DNA of 64,000 nucleotides from Paraclostridium tenue (GTDB lineage: Bacteria > Bacillota > Clostridia > Peptostreptococcales > Peptostreptococcaceae): NCBI RefSeq assembly GCF_039521565.1, contig NZ_BAAACP010000007.1:62001-126000 (forward strand), in the 5' to 3' direction. Of the stretch, positions 16,396 to 24,590 are shown in pieces (the first letter of the stretch is position 1; each line of letters opens with the position of its first letter). The position numbers and the translations under genes are program-made. Below the pieces are notes generated by a model. That model worked only from the letters and a program-made list of their open reading frames with translations. It was not told the origin of the DNA and did no database searches.

Positions 16396-17013
16396 ATTTT
16401 TTTGATCTATTATAGTTTTCGTAGTATCTACATCTTTTGCTATACATCTTTGTGTATTTATTCTTTCTCCTACTAAAATCGTAGACATTAAAGTTTTTAA
16501 TTCTTCTACTAGCTTATTAAATTCTTCTGTATTTTCTAAATTTTCTTCTCTATCGATTATCGTTTCTGTAGTATCCACACCTTTTATTGAATCAGTTTCT
16601 GTATTTAATTTTTCTTCAGATACCATTGCATTTACTAATCCCTTAGCTTCTTCAGCTAATTCTTCTATTTCTTTAATTCCTATATTTTCATGTTCTTTTT
16701 GATCTATTATAGTTTTTGTAGTATCTATATCTTTTGCTATACATCTTTGTGTATTTATTCTTTCACTTACTAATAATTCTTCTCCTACGCCTTTTAAATT
16801 TTCTACTAAATTGCTTAGTTCTTTGTATAATTTATTCATTTCACTTTGACTTAATTTATTCTTACTTTCTTTTTTGTCTATTATAGTTTTTGTGGTATCT
16901 ACATCTTTTGCTATACATCTTTGAGAGTTAATTCTCTCACTTACTAACATAGTATCCACTATGCCCTTTACCTCATCTTTAAATAATTTTAAAACTTCAT
17001 TTAGTCTGTTCAT
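16387..17013 (-). CDS. Unrecognised protein with four internal repeats (ERINTQRCIAKDxDTTKTIID)
   Basis: A 208-residue soluble protein, mostly helical, with four units of about 50-57 residues. Each unit is a charged helix followed by the signature VSERINTQRCIAKD then VDTTKTIIDQK. Units 1, 2 and 4 are nearly identical in the signature and each holds one Cys. Unit 3 has diverged to EEKLNTETDSIKGVDTTETIID and lost the Cys. No signal peptide or membrane segment. Start ATG 17013 is 7 nt after GGGGTGA. I do not recognise the family. It follows the gene at 17086 by about 72 bp, likely in one operon ending at 16363. Confidence 0.7.
   Translation of the reverse strand: MNRLNEVLKLFKDEVKGIVDTMLVSERINSQRCIAKDVDTTKTIIDKKESKNKLSQSEMNKLYKELSNLVENLKGVGEELLVSERINTQRCIAKDIDTTKTIIDQKEHENIGIKEIEELAEEAKGLVNAMVSEEKLNTETDSIKGVDTTETIIDREENLENTEEFNKLVEELKTLMSTILVGERINTQRCIAKDVDTTKTIIDQKNKK
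16399..16960 (-). repeat. Four in-frame degenerate repeats inside the repeat-protein gene
   Basis: The block read on the plus strand as GATCTATTATAGTTTT plus about 70 more bases occurs near 16404, 16702 and 16874, with a diverged copy near 16555. Spacings of about 150-170 bp keep the reading frame. The high identity of three copies suggests recent duplication or selection on the peptide. Confidence 0.75.
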
Positions 17014-17085
17014 ATTTGTCACCCCGTAATGTATTTTTATATTTATATATTACCCTATTTTGCCATGATAAAACAATATTTTATT

Positions 17086-17565
17086 TTAAATTTTATCATT
17101 TTTATTAATTGTCGATTGTTGTGCTCTATTTTTCATTAGTTTAACTTGATTTTCTTTTATATTGTCTAATGAATTTAAAAATTCTTTGCATTGAGCATTA
17201 TCTATGTATATCAAACAAGAAGTCTCATTTATATTATCACATACTTTAGTAGCTATTCTTACATGATCTTCTAATTGTTTTGTTTGATATTTATAAATTA
17301 AATCTAACCTATTTACTTTTCCTTCTATAGTTATATTTCCATTAGACTCATCTATTGTCATGTCTATATTTTTTTTAGTTTCACCTTTTACTATATTGTT
17401 GTATTTACTATATTTATATGTGTAACCTTTATAGTTAAATCTATTACATTCATTAATTTTTTCTAATATATATTCTGAATCATCTTCTTTCCTAAATTCA
17501 TCTAAGTCATAAAAATAATATTTTGAGAAATAATCTATATTGAATTTTTTTTTATTATCATACAT
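17086..17565 (-). CDS. Hypothetical soluble protein, 159 aa
   Basis: Start ATG 17565 has a good AAGGAG site. The protein is Tyr-, Asn- and Lys-rich with an aromatic N-terminus (YFSKYYFYDLDEF), a central beta-like stretch with DESNGNITIEGKV, and three cysteines near residues 109-126 (KVCDN, TSCLIY, AQCKEF). There is no signal or membrane segment. It precedes the four-repeat protein and probably shares its transcript. I do not recognise the family and assign no function. Confidence 0.6.
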   Translation of the reverse strand: MYDNKKKFNIDYFSKYYFYDLDEFRKEDDSEYILEKINECNRFNYKGYTYKYSKYNNIVKGETKKNIDMTIDESNGNITIEGKVNRLDLIYKYQTKQLEDHVRIATKVCDNINETSCLIYIDNAQCKEFLNSLDNIKENQVKLMKNRAQQSTINKNDKI

Positions 17566-17698
17566 ATTAATACTCCTTAAAAAAAATAATGTATAAATAT
17601 TATTTCAAAAAACTCTTATATTTATTTATAAAATATTTTTTATTACTATCTTCATTAATCATTCATTGAAGACATATAATTTTTGAGGAGGTGATATA

Positions 17699-18934
17699 TT
17701 GATAACTATAAATTTAAATTTAATAGCTACACTCTCTATAGCTATAATATTATTTCTTATTGGGTCTTTTTTAAAAAATAAAATTAAATTTTTCAATAAA
17801 TTTTGCATTCCATCCCCAGTTATAGGAGGTTTATTATTTACTTTAATATCATTGATTTTACAACTTTCAAATCTAATTAATATTAATATTTCAGAAAATA
17901 TTGTACCTTTTTTTATGAGTATATTTTTTATAGTACTAGGTCTTAGTGCTAGTTTTAAACTTATAAAAAAAGGTGGTAAACTTTTATTTACATATTGGAT
18001 ACTTTGTGGAGGTTTAGCTCTTTTTCAAAATATAATATCAGTTGTAATGGCTAAAATTACAAATGTTCATCCATTAATAGGACTTATGTGTGGAACAATA
18101 TCTATGGAAGGTGGCCATGGAAATGCTGCAGCTTTCGGAAGAACCATTGAAGGTATGGGTGTAGATGGTGCTGTAACAATAGGTCTTGCTGCTGCAACTT
18201 TAGGCATAATTTTAGGAGGTGTTTTAGGCGCTCCAGTATCTAGGTACTTGATTGAAAAATATAAACTTAAGCCTAGCTATATATGTTCCAATAATCCAAC
18301 AAATTTTAAATCTAATCTTATTAATATTAATAAAAATTATTTAACTAGAAATTTTAAATCTAATAAATTTAATACTACAATTTTTTTTGAACAAGTTTTA
18401 GTCATACTTTTATGTATTAACATAGGAGAATTAGTTACAAAAATATTATATATAAAAACTAATATCATTTTACCAAGTGTTGTAGGGTGTATGGTTGTTG
18501 CTTTTTTATTTAGAAATTTTAATGATTCAATAAATATAATAAAACTTGATTTTAAACTTCTTAATTTTATAAGTGAAATATCTCTTTCAATGTTTTTAAC
18601 TATCGCTCTTATGAGTATTAATTTATTAGATTTAGTACATATAGCAGGTCCTATGTTTATAATAATACTTACTCAAGTGATATTTGTTTTACTTTATGCT
18701 GTTTTTATATGTTTTAAATTACTTGGTAAAAATTTTGATGCTGCTGTTATGGTATCTGGCCTTATAGGGCATGGACTTGGTAATACTCCAAATGCATTAG
18801 CCAACATGAATTCTGTAACTCATAAGTATGGAATATCTGAAAAAGCATTGTTAATAGTTCCTTTAGTAGGTGCTTTCTTACTTGATATATTTACACTCCC
18901 TTGTATAATAATATTTATAAATACATTCAGATAA
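17699..18934 (+). CDS. Sodium/glutamate symporter GltS-like
   Basis: A 411-residue membrane protein with about ten to twelve helices and the two pore-loop repeats of the GltS family. The first is GTISMEGGHGNAAAFG near residue 140 and the second is GLIGHGLGNTPNALANM near 360. The family imports glutamate with Na+. The start is TTG at 17699, 7 nt after GAGGAGG; no ATG fits better. A poorly conserved loop (about 190-235) separates the halves. Substrate could be another dicarboxylic amino acid. Monocistronic. Confidence 0.85.
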   Translation: MITINLNLIATLSIAIILFLIGSFLKNKIKFFNKFCIPSPVIGGLLFTLISLILQLSNLININISENIVPFFMSIFFIVLGLSASFKLIKKGGKLLFTYWILCGGLALFQNIISVVMAKITNVHPLIGLMCGTISMEGGHGNAAAFGRTIEGMGVDGAVTIGLAAATLGIILGGVLGAPVSRYLIEKYKLKPSYICSNNPTNFKSNLININKNYLTRNFKSNKFNTTIFFEQVLVILLCINIGELVTKILYIKTNIILPSVVGCMVVAFLFRNFNDSINIIKLDFKLLNFISEISLSMFLTIALMSINLLDLVHIAGPMFIIILTQVIFVLLYAVFICFKLLGKNFDAAVMVSGLIGHGLGNTPNALANMNSVTHKYGISEKALLIVPLVGAFLLDIFTLPCIIIFINTFR

Positions 18935-19031
18935 TTTTGCATTTTCCTAATTTTTGTAACATATGTTACAGATTTATTTTTTAATTTAATTTATAATAAG
19001 TTGAATTATTTAAAGTTTAGGAGGAATTTAT

Positions 19032-19277
19032 ATGTCTTGTGGATGTGCAAATACAAATAAAAATGATGGAAAGCAAGTTGTTGATTTAGTAAGAAGTAAA
19101 GGTAAAGGAAATTTCCCACTAAGAACACCTCACGAAATAGCTTGTGTTAACTGTTCTAAATCTTTTATCATGAATACTCATGTGGATAAATGCCCTCATT
19201 GTAATATGACTTATGGAGTTACTCCTTGTAGTTCTATGAATAAGGAAAATATAAAAGCTGCTGATATAAATTATTAA
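19032..19277 (+). CDS. Small cysteine-rich zinc-ribbon-like protein, 81 aa
   Basis: ATG 19032 follows TAGGAGGA. Cysteines occur as MSCGC at the N-terminus, then CVNC (about 38-41), CPHC (about 54-57) and a single C near 66. The CVNC/CPHC pair spaced about 13 residues looks like a zinc ribbon; the N-terminal CGC could be a separate ligand set. No family is recognised with confidence. It ends at the hairpin at 19276. Confidence 0.75.
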   Translation: MSCGCANTNKNDGKQVVDLVRSKGKGNFPLRTPHEIACVNCSKSFIMNTHVDKCPHCNMTYGVTPCSSMNKENIKAADINY

Positions 19278-19301
19278 AAAACTCCCTTAAGGGAGTTTTT
19301 T
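19276..19301. terminator. Bidirectional terminator
   Basis: Perfect palindrome AAAAAACTCCCTT/AAGGGAGTTTTTT between convergent small genes. Confidence 0.9.
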
Positions 19302-19437
19302 ATTTTAAATTAGAATTATCTTTTTCCCAAGCTATAAATATAAATTCTTTACCAGTAATATCATTAATCATTTTTTCAGCTTTTTTTATTTCATCTTCTT
19401 CTTTTTTATTTAAATCAGCTATTTTATATTCTTTCAT
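19300..19437 (-). CDS. Small acidic/basic hypothetical protein, 45 aa
   Basis: ATG 19437 lies 5 nt after AGGAGG. The frame MKEYKIADLNKKEEDEIKKA continues with a helix and ends in KEFIFIAWEKDNSNLK at TAA 19300. The strong site and downstream terminator support expression. No membrane segment; no family recognised. Confidence 0.6.
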   Translation of the reverse strand: MKEYKIADLNKKEEDEIKKAEKMINDITGKEFIFIAWEKDNSNLK

Positions 19438-19472
19438 AGTTGCCTCCTATATATTAGAATAACTTTTTTGTA

Positions 19473-19835
19473 TTAATGTTTATCTAAATCGTTATCTACT
19501 GTATCTATTTTATTCATAACCTTTTGGATTTCTTCATTTGATGGATGTTCTTCATTTTCATAACTTAATCTATTACTATTAAATTCATTTATTTTTTCTT
19601 CTAATTCTGAAGTTTCTTTAACTTCATTATCATAATTTTCTAAATTATACATGTAATCATCATAAACTTCACATTGTTTTGATTTAGATTTTTTATATAT
19701 CATAGCAGCTCCTATAGTTGTTCCTATACCTAGAGCCGTAAGTGTAGTAAACTTTATAGCTTTACATCTTTTTTGTTTTCTTTTTTGTTGATTTTTATCT
19801 TCTTTAACAGCTTTATACATTCTAGTCACTAGCAT
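19473..19835 (-). CDS. Single-pass membrane protein with acidic tail, 120 aa
   Basis: A basic N-terminus (residues 1-27, KRKQKRCK) precedes one transmembrane helix, TTLTALGIGTTIGAAMIY (about 30-47), and an acidic Asn/Glu-rich C-terminal region. The topology is therefore probably N-in with the acidic part outside, or a simple membrane anchor. Start ATG 19835 is 8 nt after AAAGGAAA. The gene for the 45-residue protein follows on the same strand. No family recognised. Confidence 0.6.
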   Translation of the reverse strand: MLVTRMYKAVKEDKNQQKRKQKRCKAIKFTTLTALGIGTTIGAAMIYKKSKSKQCEVYDDYMYNLENYDNEVKETSELEEKINEFNSNRLSYENEEHPSNEEIQKVMNKIDTVDNDLDKH

Positions 19836-20009
19836 ATTAAAAATTTCCTTTCTTTCATTTTAGATTTGTTACTTAATTGATATTAGTATTTGATATTATC
19901 TAAAAAAAACACAATTAATTATTGTCATATTAGGAATTTTTATGCTACGAATAAAAATGTTTTTAATATAATATATTAGTTAATATATCTATATAAGGAG
20001 TGTTTTAAA

Positions 20010-20600
20010 TTGTCATTTTCTAAAAAAGAAGTTTTAAAATATTTAAATATTACTACAAATATATTAATATTGATTTATACAATATCTTTAATATACTTTA
20101 TTTTATATGGTGAAACTTTTCAAATAACACCTTGCTTTTGTTCACTTATTATAACAAGTTTTATAAAAATTATATCCAAAAATTTTCTGAATATAATATC
20201 TCCAGCATTGATATTTGCTATACTTGTATTTGTTTTTATTGCTTCATACTTAGGTTCTAGTTTTGATTTTTATGGTATAGTTAATCATTATGATGATATA
20301 ATGCATTTTTTATCAGGAATTTTAGTAACACTATTTGGATATGATTTATTCAAAATGTTAAATCCAAAGAATTTAGATATTTATAAAAACAGAAAATTAA
20401 CTATTTCATTTGTATTTTTCTTTAATTTAGCTATAGCTGGGTTATGGGAAATCTTTGAATTTTTAATAGATCAGTTTTTCTTAACTAATATGCAAATTGG
20501 AGGCCTTAATGACACTATGATTGATATGATTGATGCATTATTAGCATCTATCATATTGATTCTAAGTTACGAATTTTTTATAAAAAAACTAAATAAATAA
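20010..20600 (+). CDS. Polytopic membrane protein, DUF2238/YjdF-like
   Basis: A 196-residue protein with about six hydrophobic segments. The conserved features YDDIMHFLSGILVT (near 93), GLWEIFEFLIDQ (near 147) and DTMIDMIDALLAS (near 169) resemble the YjdF/DUF2238 membrane family of unknown function. These acidic residues lie at helix ends, as expected for an ion- or metal-binding site. Start is TTG 20010 after AAGGAGTG. It ends at the hairpin at 20599. Confidence 0.6.
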   Translation: MSFSKKEVLKYLNITTNILILIYTISLIYFILYGETFQITPCFCSLIITSFIKIISKNFLNIISPALIFAILVFVFIASYLGSSFDFYGIVNHYDDIMHFLSGILVTLFGYDLFKMLNPKNLDIYKNRKLTISFVFFFNLAIAGLWEIFEFLIDQFFLTNMQIGGLNDTMIDMIDALLASIILILSYEFFIKKLNK

Positions 20601-20623
20601 AACCTCACCTAAGGTGAGGTTTT
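20599..20623. terminator. Rho-independent terminator
   Basis: AAAACCTCACCT and its complement with a single-base loop centre, followed by TTTTATTTATT. The left arm overlaps the end of the preceding gene. Confidence 0.9.
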
Positions 20624-20657
20624 ATTTATTTAGTTTATCTTTTTCTTAAAATAAATT

Positions 20658-20852
20658 TTACTTATCATATTTTCCTTCTGTGTAATTTTTTACAATATCT
20701 ACAAATCCTAATATTTCTAAATCAGCATCAGTGCCATTTAAAATTTGATTGTAATACCAATTTGCAAACTCTGGATTTGCTAGCGTTTCATTAAGTTTTA
20801 AGAAGTCTAATTCATTAAAATTAGTACCTTGATTTTTACTTTCTTCTGTCAT
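20658..20852 (-). CDS. Small hypothetical protein, 64 aa
   Basis: I chose ATG 20852 (MTEESKNQG) because AAGGAG lies 9 nt upstream; the ATG three codons earlier touches the site. The protein is acidic and soluble, with ANPEFANWYYNQIL in the middle and TDADLEILGFVDIV towards the end. No family is recognised. Confidence 0.55.
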   Translation of the reverse strand: MTEESKNQGTNFNELDFLKLNETLANPEFANWYYNQILNGTDADLEILGFVDIVKNYTEGKYDK

Positions 20853-20970
20853 CAGTATCATCTCCTTAAGTAGTATTATTATTACTGATAAACATTTTAG
20901 ATATGCATTTAAATATATATTTACTTTATTATATTCAACTTTTGAAAATTATTACCTTTTTATATAAAAT

Positions 20971-21006
20971 AAAGCCTAAAATCTTTTATCATAGATTTTA
21001 GGCTTT
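20971..21006 (-). terminator. Terminator after the lipoprotein gene
   Basis: Stem AAAGCCTAAAATCT and complement with an 8-nt loop; AT-rich tail on the reverse strand. Confidence 0.85.
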
Positions 21007-21017
21007 TAAATATCCAT

Positions 21018-21860
21018 TTATTTCATTAATATAGCTTCATTTAACTTTAAGTTCACTTCTACAGTTGTATTATTATTTATATCATCATAAACATATCCTA
21101 TCACTTCTAATTTTTTTACATCATTAGGATGAACAGAATTTAACTTTATCTCTTGAGATTTTTTTATTACTTCATATGAATCTAAATGTGTTACATTTAT
21201 ATATTCACCTTTATCATTAAGCTCTGCAATTTCTAAAACTACACTACCAATATCTTTATCTGAAATATTTTTTATTGTTATTTGTGCATTATATCCACCT
21301 TTAACTTTATTTGTTATTTTAGGTTCAGATATCCCTAATACATCATACTTTTTATATGCAACAATTTTTTCATTAGTATTTAAGACATTGAACTTATCTT
21401 TTAATAAATCTACATATATTAATTGATTATCTAAATTATAAGAATAACCTATAACTTCTATTTTTTTTGTAAACTTTTTATGAGCAGATTGAATATAAAC
21501 ACTTTGTCCTGGTTCTAAAGTTATTTTAGACAAAGCCTCAGTCTTAGCTAAAGCATTATTCTCATTATCATATTCTCTAAATATTAACTCTATATTTCTT
21601 ATATTTAAATCACTTATATTCTTAACTTTAGTTTTTGTATCAATAAACTTATCGTTATTATCATTAGAATCATCTGTAACTATTGGTTTACTTATTTCTA
21701 ATACATTTGCATCTTTATAACTCATATTTGATTTTACACGTTCTAAATTTATTTTATCATTTTCAATATTATTTTCATTTGATGCACACCCTGAAAGAAT
21801 GCTAACTGTAAATATTAATATTATGGATATTATAGATGTTTTTTTTACACTGTCGTTCAT
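21018..21860 (-). CDS. Secreted lipoprotein with two FxLYD-like beta domains
   Basis: A 280-residue protein with a lipoprotein signal peptide. Its hydrophobic core is IISIILIFTVSI and the lipobox LSGC is at about residues 22-25. After a polar linker there are two similar immunoglobulin-like modules (about 50-150 and 165-275). Each holds a VLEISKP/VLGISEP start, a VKNIS/IKNIS strand and a KKIEVIGYSY/KKLEVIGYVY end. This internal duplication resembles FxLYD domains of clostridial cell-surface lipoproteins. Function unknown; probably membrane-anchored outside. Monocistronic. Confidence 0.75.
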   Translation of the reverse strand: MNDSVKKTSIISIILIFTVSILSGCASNENNIENDKINLERVKSNMSYKDANVLEISKPIVTDDSNDNNDKFIDTKTKVKNISDLNIRNIELIFREYDNENNALAKTEALSKITLEPGQSVYIQSAHKKFTKKIEVIGYSYNLDNQLIYVDLLKDKFNVLNTNEKIVAYKKYDVLGISEPKITNKVKGGYNAQITIKNISDKDIGSVVLEIAELNDKGEYINVTHLDSYEVIKKSQEIKLNSVHPNDVKKLEVIGYVYDDINNNTTVEVNLKLNEAILMK

Positions 21861-21984
21861 ATATTAGCACCTCAGTTCTATCTCTATTTTATTATATTAT
21901 ACTATATATGACTCCAGTTACAATTTTTTTTTAATTTTTTTAATATTATTGTAATCTTTTTTCAATATTAATCCATTATATTAA

Positions 21985-22674
21985 TTATTCTCCAACTCCA
22001 AAATCAGTATTATTATAAAGAACTTCTATTTTGCTATTTTCATCTAAAAAACTATACTTTTCTTTAAACCAATTTACTAATTCTTCATCTCTTTTTATAT
22101 TTGTTGTATTATTTACAAATACATTTATAGTTGCATGTTCAAAATTATTTAAAACTATATCCATATCCTTATCAATCATTTCTTTACTTTGACCCTTTAT
22201 ACCTACCATTATACAAGGTGAATCAAAATACTTTTTAAGTTCTTCAACTGATTTAAATTTAGCATTTTTATTTAAAAAATTATTTCTAAAGTCATAGTCA
22301 AAACTTTCTACCCCAATTTTAAACACTATAGGTATATTAAAAAATTCTCTCATTTCATTTAATCTATTTTTATAAGACCAATGACTTTCTAAAAATAATT
22401 TTTCTATATTTTTTTCTTCTATTATACTTTTTATTTTTTCTAATGTTTTTTTAGGAAGCTCAAAACAACTTCCTGAGTTTATAACTTCTAATACTTTATA
22501 CTTTCCTGTTACATTGTCTAAAGTTTTAAAGTTTATTTCATTCATTTCATCTTCATTATCATCATTATCTAGTGTATAATCACAAAATGAACATTTACCC
22601 CATACACAAGAAAATCCTTTTAATAATACTATTTCTCTTTGATTTTTATTCGTAACTTCACTATATCTATCCAT
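21985..22674 (-). CDS. queL: QueL-like radical SAM queuine lyase
   Basis: A 229-residue minimal radical SAM protein. The cluster motif is CVWGKCSFCDY near residue 23, a C-x4-C-x2-C spacing rather than the usual C-x3-C-x2-C. C. difficile QueL is reported to convert queuine to preQ1, feeding tRNA-guanine transglycosylase and QueA. The identification rests on the motif, the size, and the operon: queuosine hydrolase-like and ECF S-component genes lie directly upstream, behind a preQ1 riboswitch. I prefer the ATG at 22674, 6 nt after GGAG; the ATG at 22686 overlaps the upstream stop as TAATG. Last gene of the operon. Confidence 0.8.
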   Translation of the reverse strand: MDRYSEVTNKNQREIVLLKGFSCVWGKCSFCDYTLDNDDNEDEMNEINFKTLDNVTGKYKVLEVINSGSCFELPKKTLEKIKSIIEEKNIEKLFLESHWSYKNRLNEMREFFNIPIVFKIGVESFDYDFRNNFLNKNAKFKSVEELKKYFDSPCIMVGIKGQSKEMIDKDMDIVLNNFEHATINVFVNNTTNIKRDEELVNWFKEKYSFLDENSKIEVLYNNTDFGVGE

Positions 22675-22685
22675 TGTTCTCTCCA

Positions 22686-23252
22686 TTAGTTTTTATTAGT
22701 TTTTAATTTATATATAAAATTAGATGGTATTGATAATACAGCACTATTTACAAGTAGTACAGCTATAAGTTTATCTATATAGTCTGTAAATACTTGAGTT
22801 AAAAATACACTTAAAACTTTATTTATTCCAAGTGTTGACAATATTTGTACTACATAAGAAGAGCCTGATGATGTTACTCCTCCAAATACAAAAGCTGCTA
22901 TTATAGCACTTAATATAGAAGTCGGAATCGAAAATGCAAGCACCCCTAAAGGTGTTTTTAATCCATTTAAAAAACCTTTTTTATACATTAATCCAGCTAT
23001 TAATCCTGTTGAAATTTGAACTGGCATAAAAAAGAATGAATAAATATCAAAAGTTATTCCACTTACCATACTCCCACAAACACCTGTAATTATTGCATAC
23101 TTAGGACCTAATGTACATGCTATAAATATAGTTCCTATAGAATCTAAGTATATAGGAAGCCTCAAGTTTAAAGCTATAAATGCTCCTATTACATTTAGTG
23201 CTATTCCCAATGATATTAAAGTTAAATTTATTGTTGATAAATTTTTTTTCAT
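22686..23252 (-). CDS. ECF transporter substrate-binding (S) component, queuine/queuosine type (QrtT-like)
   Basis: A 188-residue integral membrane protein with about six helices and the profile of an energy-coupling-factor S component. An N-terminal ALNVIGAFIAL helix is followed by LRLPIYLDSIGTIF, a Gly-rich helix, and a C-terminal DKLIAVLLV helix. Placement between a nucleoside hydrolase and a QueL-like enzyme under a preQ1 riboswitch indicates queuine or queuosine uptake. It needs shared EcfA/EcfA'/EcfT subunits encoded elsewhere. Its stop overlaps the queL region by 1 bp, and it starts 1 bp after the hydrolase stop with GGAGG inside that gene's end. Confidence 0.8.
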   Translation of the reverse strand: MKKNLSTINLTLISLGIALNVIGAFIALNLRLPIYLDSIGTIFIACTLGPKYAIITGVCGSMVSGITFDIYSFFFMPVQISTGLIAGLMYKKGFLNGLKTPLGVLAFSIPTSILSAIIAAFVFGGVTSSGSSYVVQILSTLGINKVLSVFLTQVFTDYIDKLIAVLLVNSAVLSIPSNFIYKLKTNKN

Positions 23253-23253
23253 A

Positions 23254-24222
23254 TTAAATTATTCCTCCTGTAGTATTTATTTTGTCTACATGAGATGGAA
23301 ATAATCTTTTTAAAAACATATACATAAATTCTTTTTCATTAGTTTGAGTAAGGACAACACTATTTGGTTCCTTTTTATAAAAATTAAAAGAATCTACAAC
23401 AGATTGTCCCATAGCTATACCATCTTCTACTATTTCTACATAACTTTCAAATCCACTACATAAGCTTCTATTTATAAAATAAGCAACTGCTAGTGGGTCA
23501 TTTATTACACATCCTATAATACCTTCTTGTTCCCAATGAAAATCAATATAGAATCTAGTTATCTGTGTAATGTACTTAGCTAAATCTTTATCAAGTCTAT
23601 TGATAAATTCTATTATATTTGGTGTTAATACTATTTTTCTTGTTACATCTAGTCCTACCATATGAATTTTTTTAGGTAAGTTCTTGTAAACATAATCCGC
23701 TGCATGCGGATCTACCCAATAATTAAACTCAGCCACTGGAGAACAGTTTCCGTGTATTCTAAAAGCACCTCCCATAGAAATAAATTCATCTAGGTTATTA
23801 AAAGCTTTTTTATCTTTCATAAGTGCTTTTGCAATATTTGTTAGTGGTCCTAATGCTATTATAGATACATCTTTATTATTTTTTAATGTTTCTATAATAA
23901 AATCTACACCACCACATTTAATCTTTTTATTAATCAGTATTTCGTAGAAATTTTCTCCTAATCCATCTTCTCCATGAGTGTCTTGAGCTGTTACAAGTTC
24001 TCGTTTTAGAGGATTTTCTTCTCCAACATATACATCTATGTTTTCGTTTGAAAATCTATGAAGTGTATACAAAGCATTTTCAGCTCCCATTTTAGCAGGC
24101 ACATTCCCGCTACAAGTTGTTATCCCCAGTATTTCTAGCTCAGGTGAGTTTATTGCTAATAATAAAGCTAGAGAGTCGTCTATTCCTGGGTCACAGTCAA
24201 TTATTACCTTTCTTTTTTGCAT
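23254..24222 (-). CDS. queK: Nucleoside hydrolase, queuosine hydrolase QueK-like
   Basis: A 322-residue inosine-uridine-type nucleoside hydrolase. The Ca(II)-binding DCDPGIDD signature is at residues 9-16, with the ALGPLTNIA block near 122 and the late NDPLAVAY near 240 that supplies the last Asp ligand. QueK of C. difficile frees queuine from queuosine. Generic IunH-type specificity for purine or pyrimidine nucleosides would be the alternative. First-gene position behind a preQ1-I riboswitch and the following transporter and lyase favour QueK. Start ATG 24222 follows AAGGAGGAG, which can be sequestered by the leader. Confidence 0.8.
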   Translation of the reverse strand: MQKRKVIIDCDPGIDDSLALLLAINSPELEILGITTCSGNVPAKMGAENALYTLHRFSNENIDVYVGEENPLKRELVTAQDTHGEDGLGENFYEILINKKIKCGGVDFIIETLKNNKDVSIIALGPLTNIAKALMKDKKAFNNLDEFISMGGAFRIHGNCSPVAEFNYWVDPHAADYVYKNLPKKIHMVGLDVTRKIVLTPNIIEFINRLDKDLAKYITQITRFYIDFHWEQEGIIGCVINDPLAVAYFINRSLCSGFESYVEIVEDGIAMGQSVVDSFNFYKKEPNSVVLTQTNEKEFMYMFLKRLFPSHVDKINTTGGII

Positions 24223-24230
24223 AACAATCT

Positions 24231-24357
24231 CCTCCTTAAAATTTATAAAGGAGAACCTTACAACTTTTTAATTAAAAGTCATAGCTAAGGGTATATCTTA
24301 TATACTGCCACTATATAAATACCTTAGTTTTTTATACTTGGAGGTTCTCGAACAAGT
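24231..24357 (-). promoter_or_regulatory. preQ1-I riboswitch with Shine-Dalgarno switch
   Basis: Reverse-strand aptamer at 24357-24322: P1 is ACUUG/CAAGU, L1 is UUCGAGAACCUC, and the A-rich tail AUAAAAAACUAAGG matches the B. subtilis queC preQ1-I tail as I remember it. The L1 segment GAGAACCU (24342-24349) is complementary over 8 bp to AGGUUCUC (24251-24258). That strand overlaps CUCCUU (24248-24253), which can pair with the Shine-Dalgarno AAGGAG (24232-24237). Ligand binding would lock L1, free the CUCCUU strand and hide the ribosome site. A further stem CUAAGGUAU/AUACCCUUAG lies between. P2 pairing is weaker than in B. subtilis, so the exact pseudoknot needs checking. Confidence 0.8.
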
Positions 24358-24360
24358 CCC

Positions 24361-24590
24361 AACATTAAATTGTAACATTGGATTTTCAATATATTCATTA
24401 ATTTATATTGAATAAAAGTCAGTAATTAGTCAGTTTTAATTTTTTATTCACATTATCAACAACTAATACAACTGCTTTTACTAGTTGATTATACATTCAA
24501 ATTTATTTTTTTTCAATAATATAATTAATCTATTGAATTAGATAAATTTCATAAATTTAACATATAAATTATTTTTTATACAAGGACATG
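24361..24590. other. AT-rich intergenic DNA upstream of the riboswitch
   Basis: About 230 bp that should hold the promoter of the queuosine operon, read leftward. No ORF with a ribosome-binding site and no other clear structure is visible. Confidence 0.4.

Noticed and set aside
16399..16960. Regularly spaced repeats that might be a CRISPR array
   Set aside because: Copies are about 70-90 bp, diverged, spaced 150-170 bp and stay in one reading frame; they encode protein repeats.
16387..17013. Multi-core RiPP precursor
   Set aside because: The repeats resemble cores rich in Thr, Cys and Asp, but no modification enzyme, protease or exporter is adjacent, so I keep it only as a remote option.
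24251..24360. Rho-independent terminator in the queK leader
   Set aside because: The GAGAACCU/AGGUUCUC pairing is not followed by a T-run and instead competes with the ribosome site, which favours translational control.
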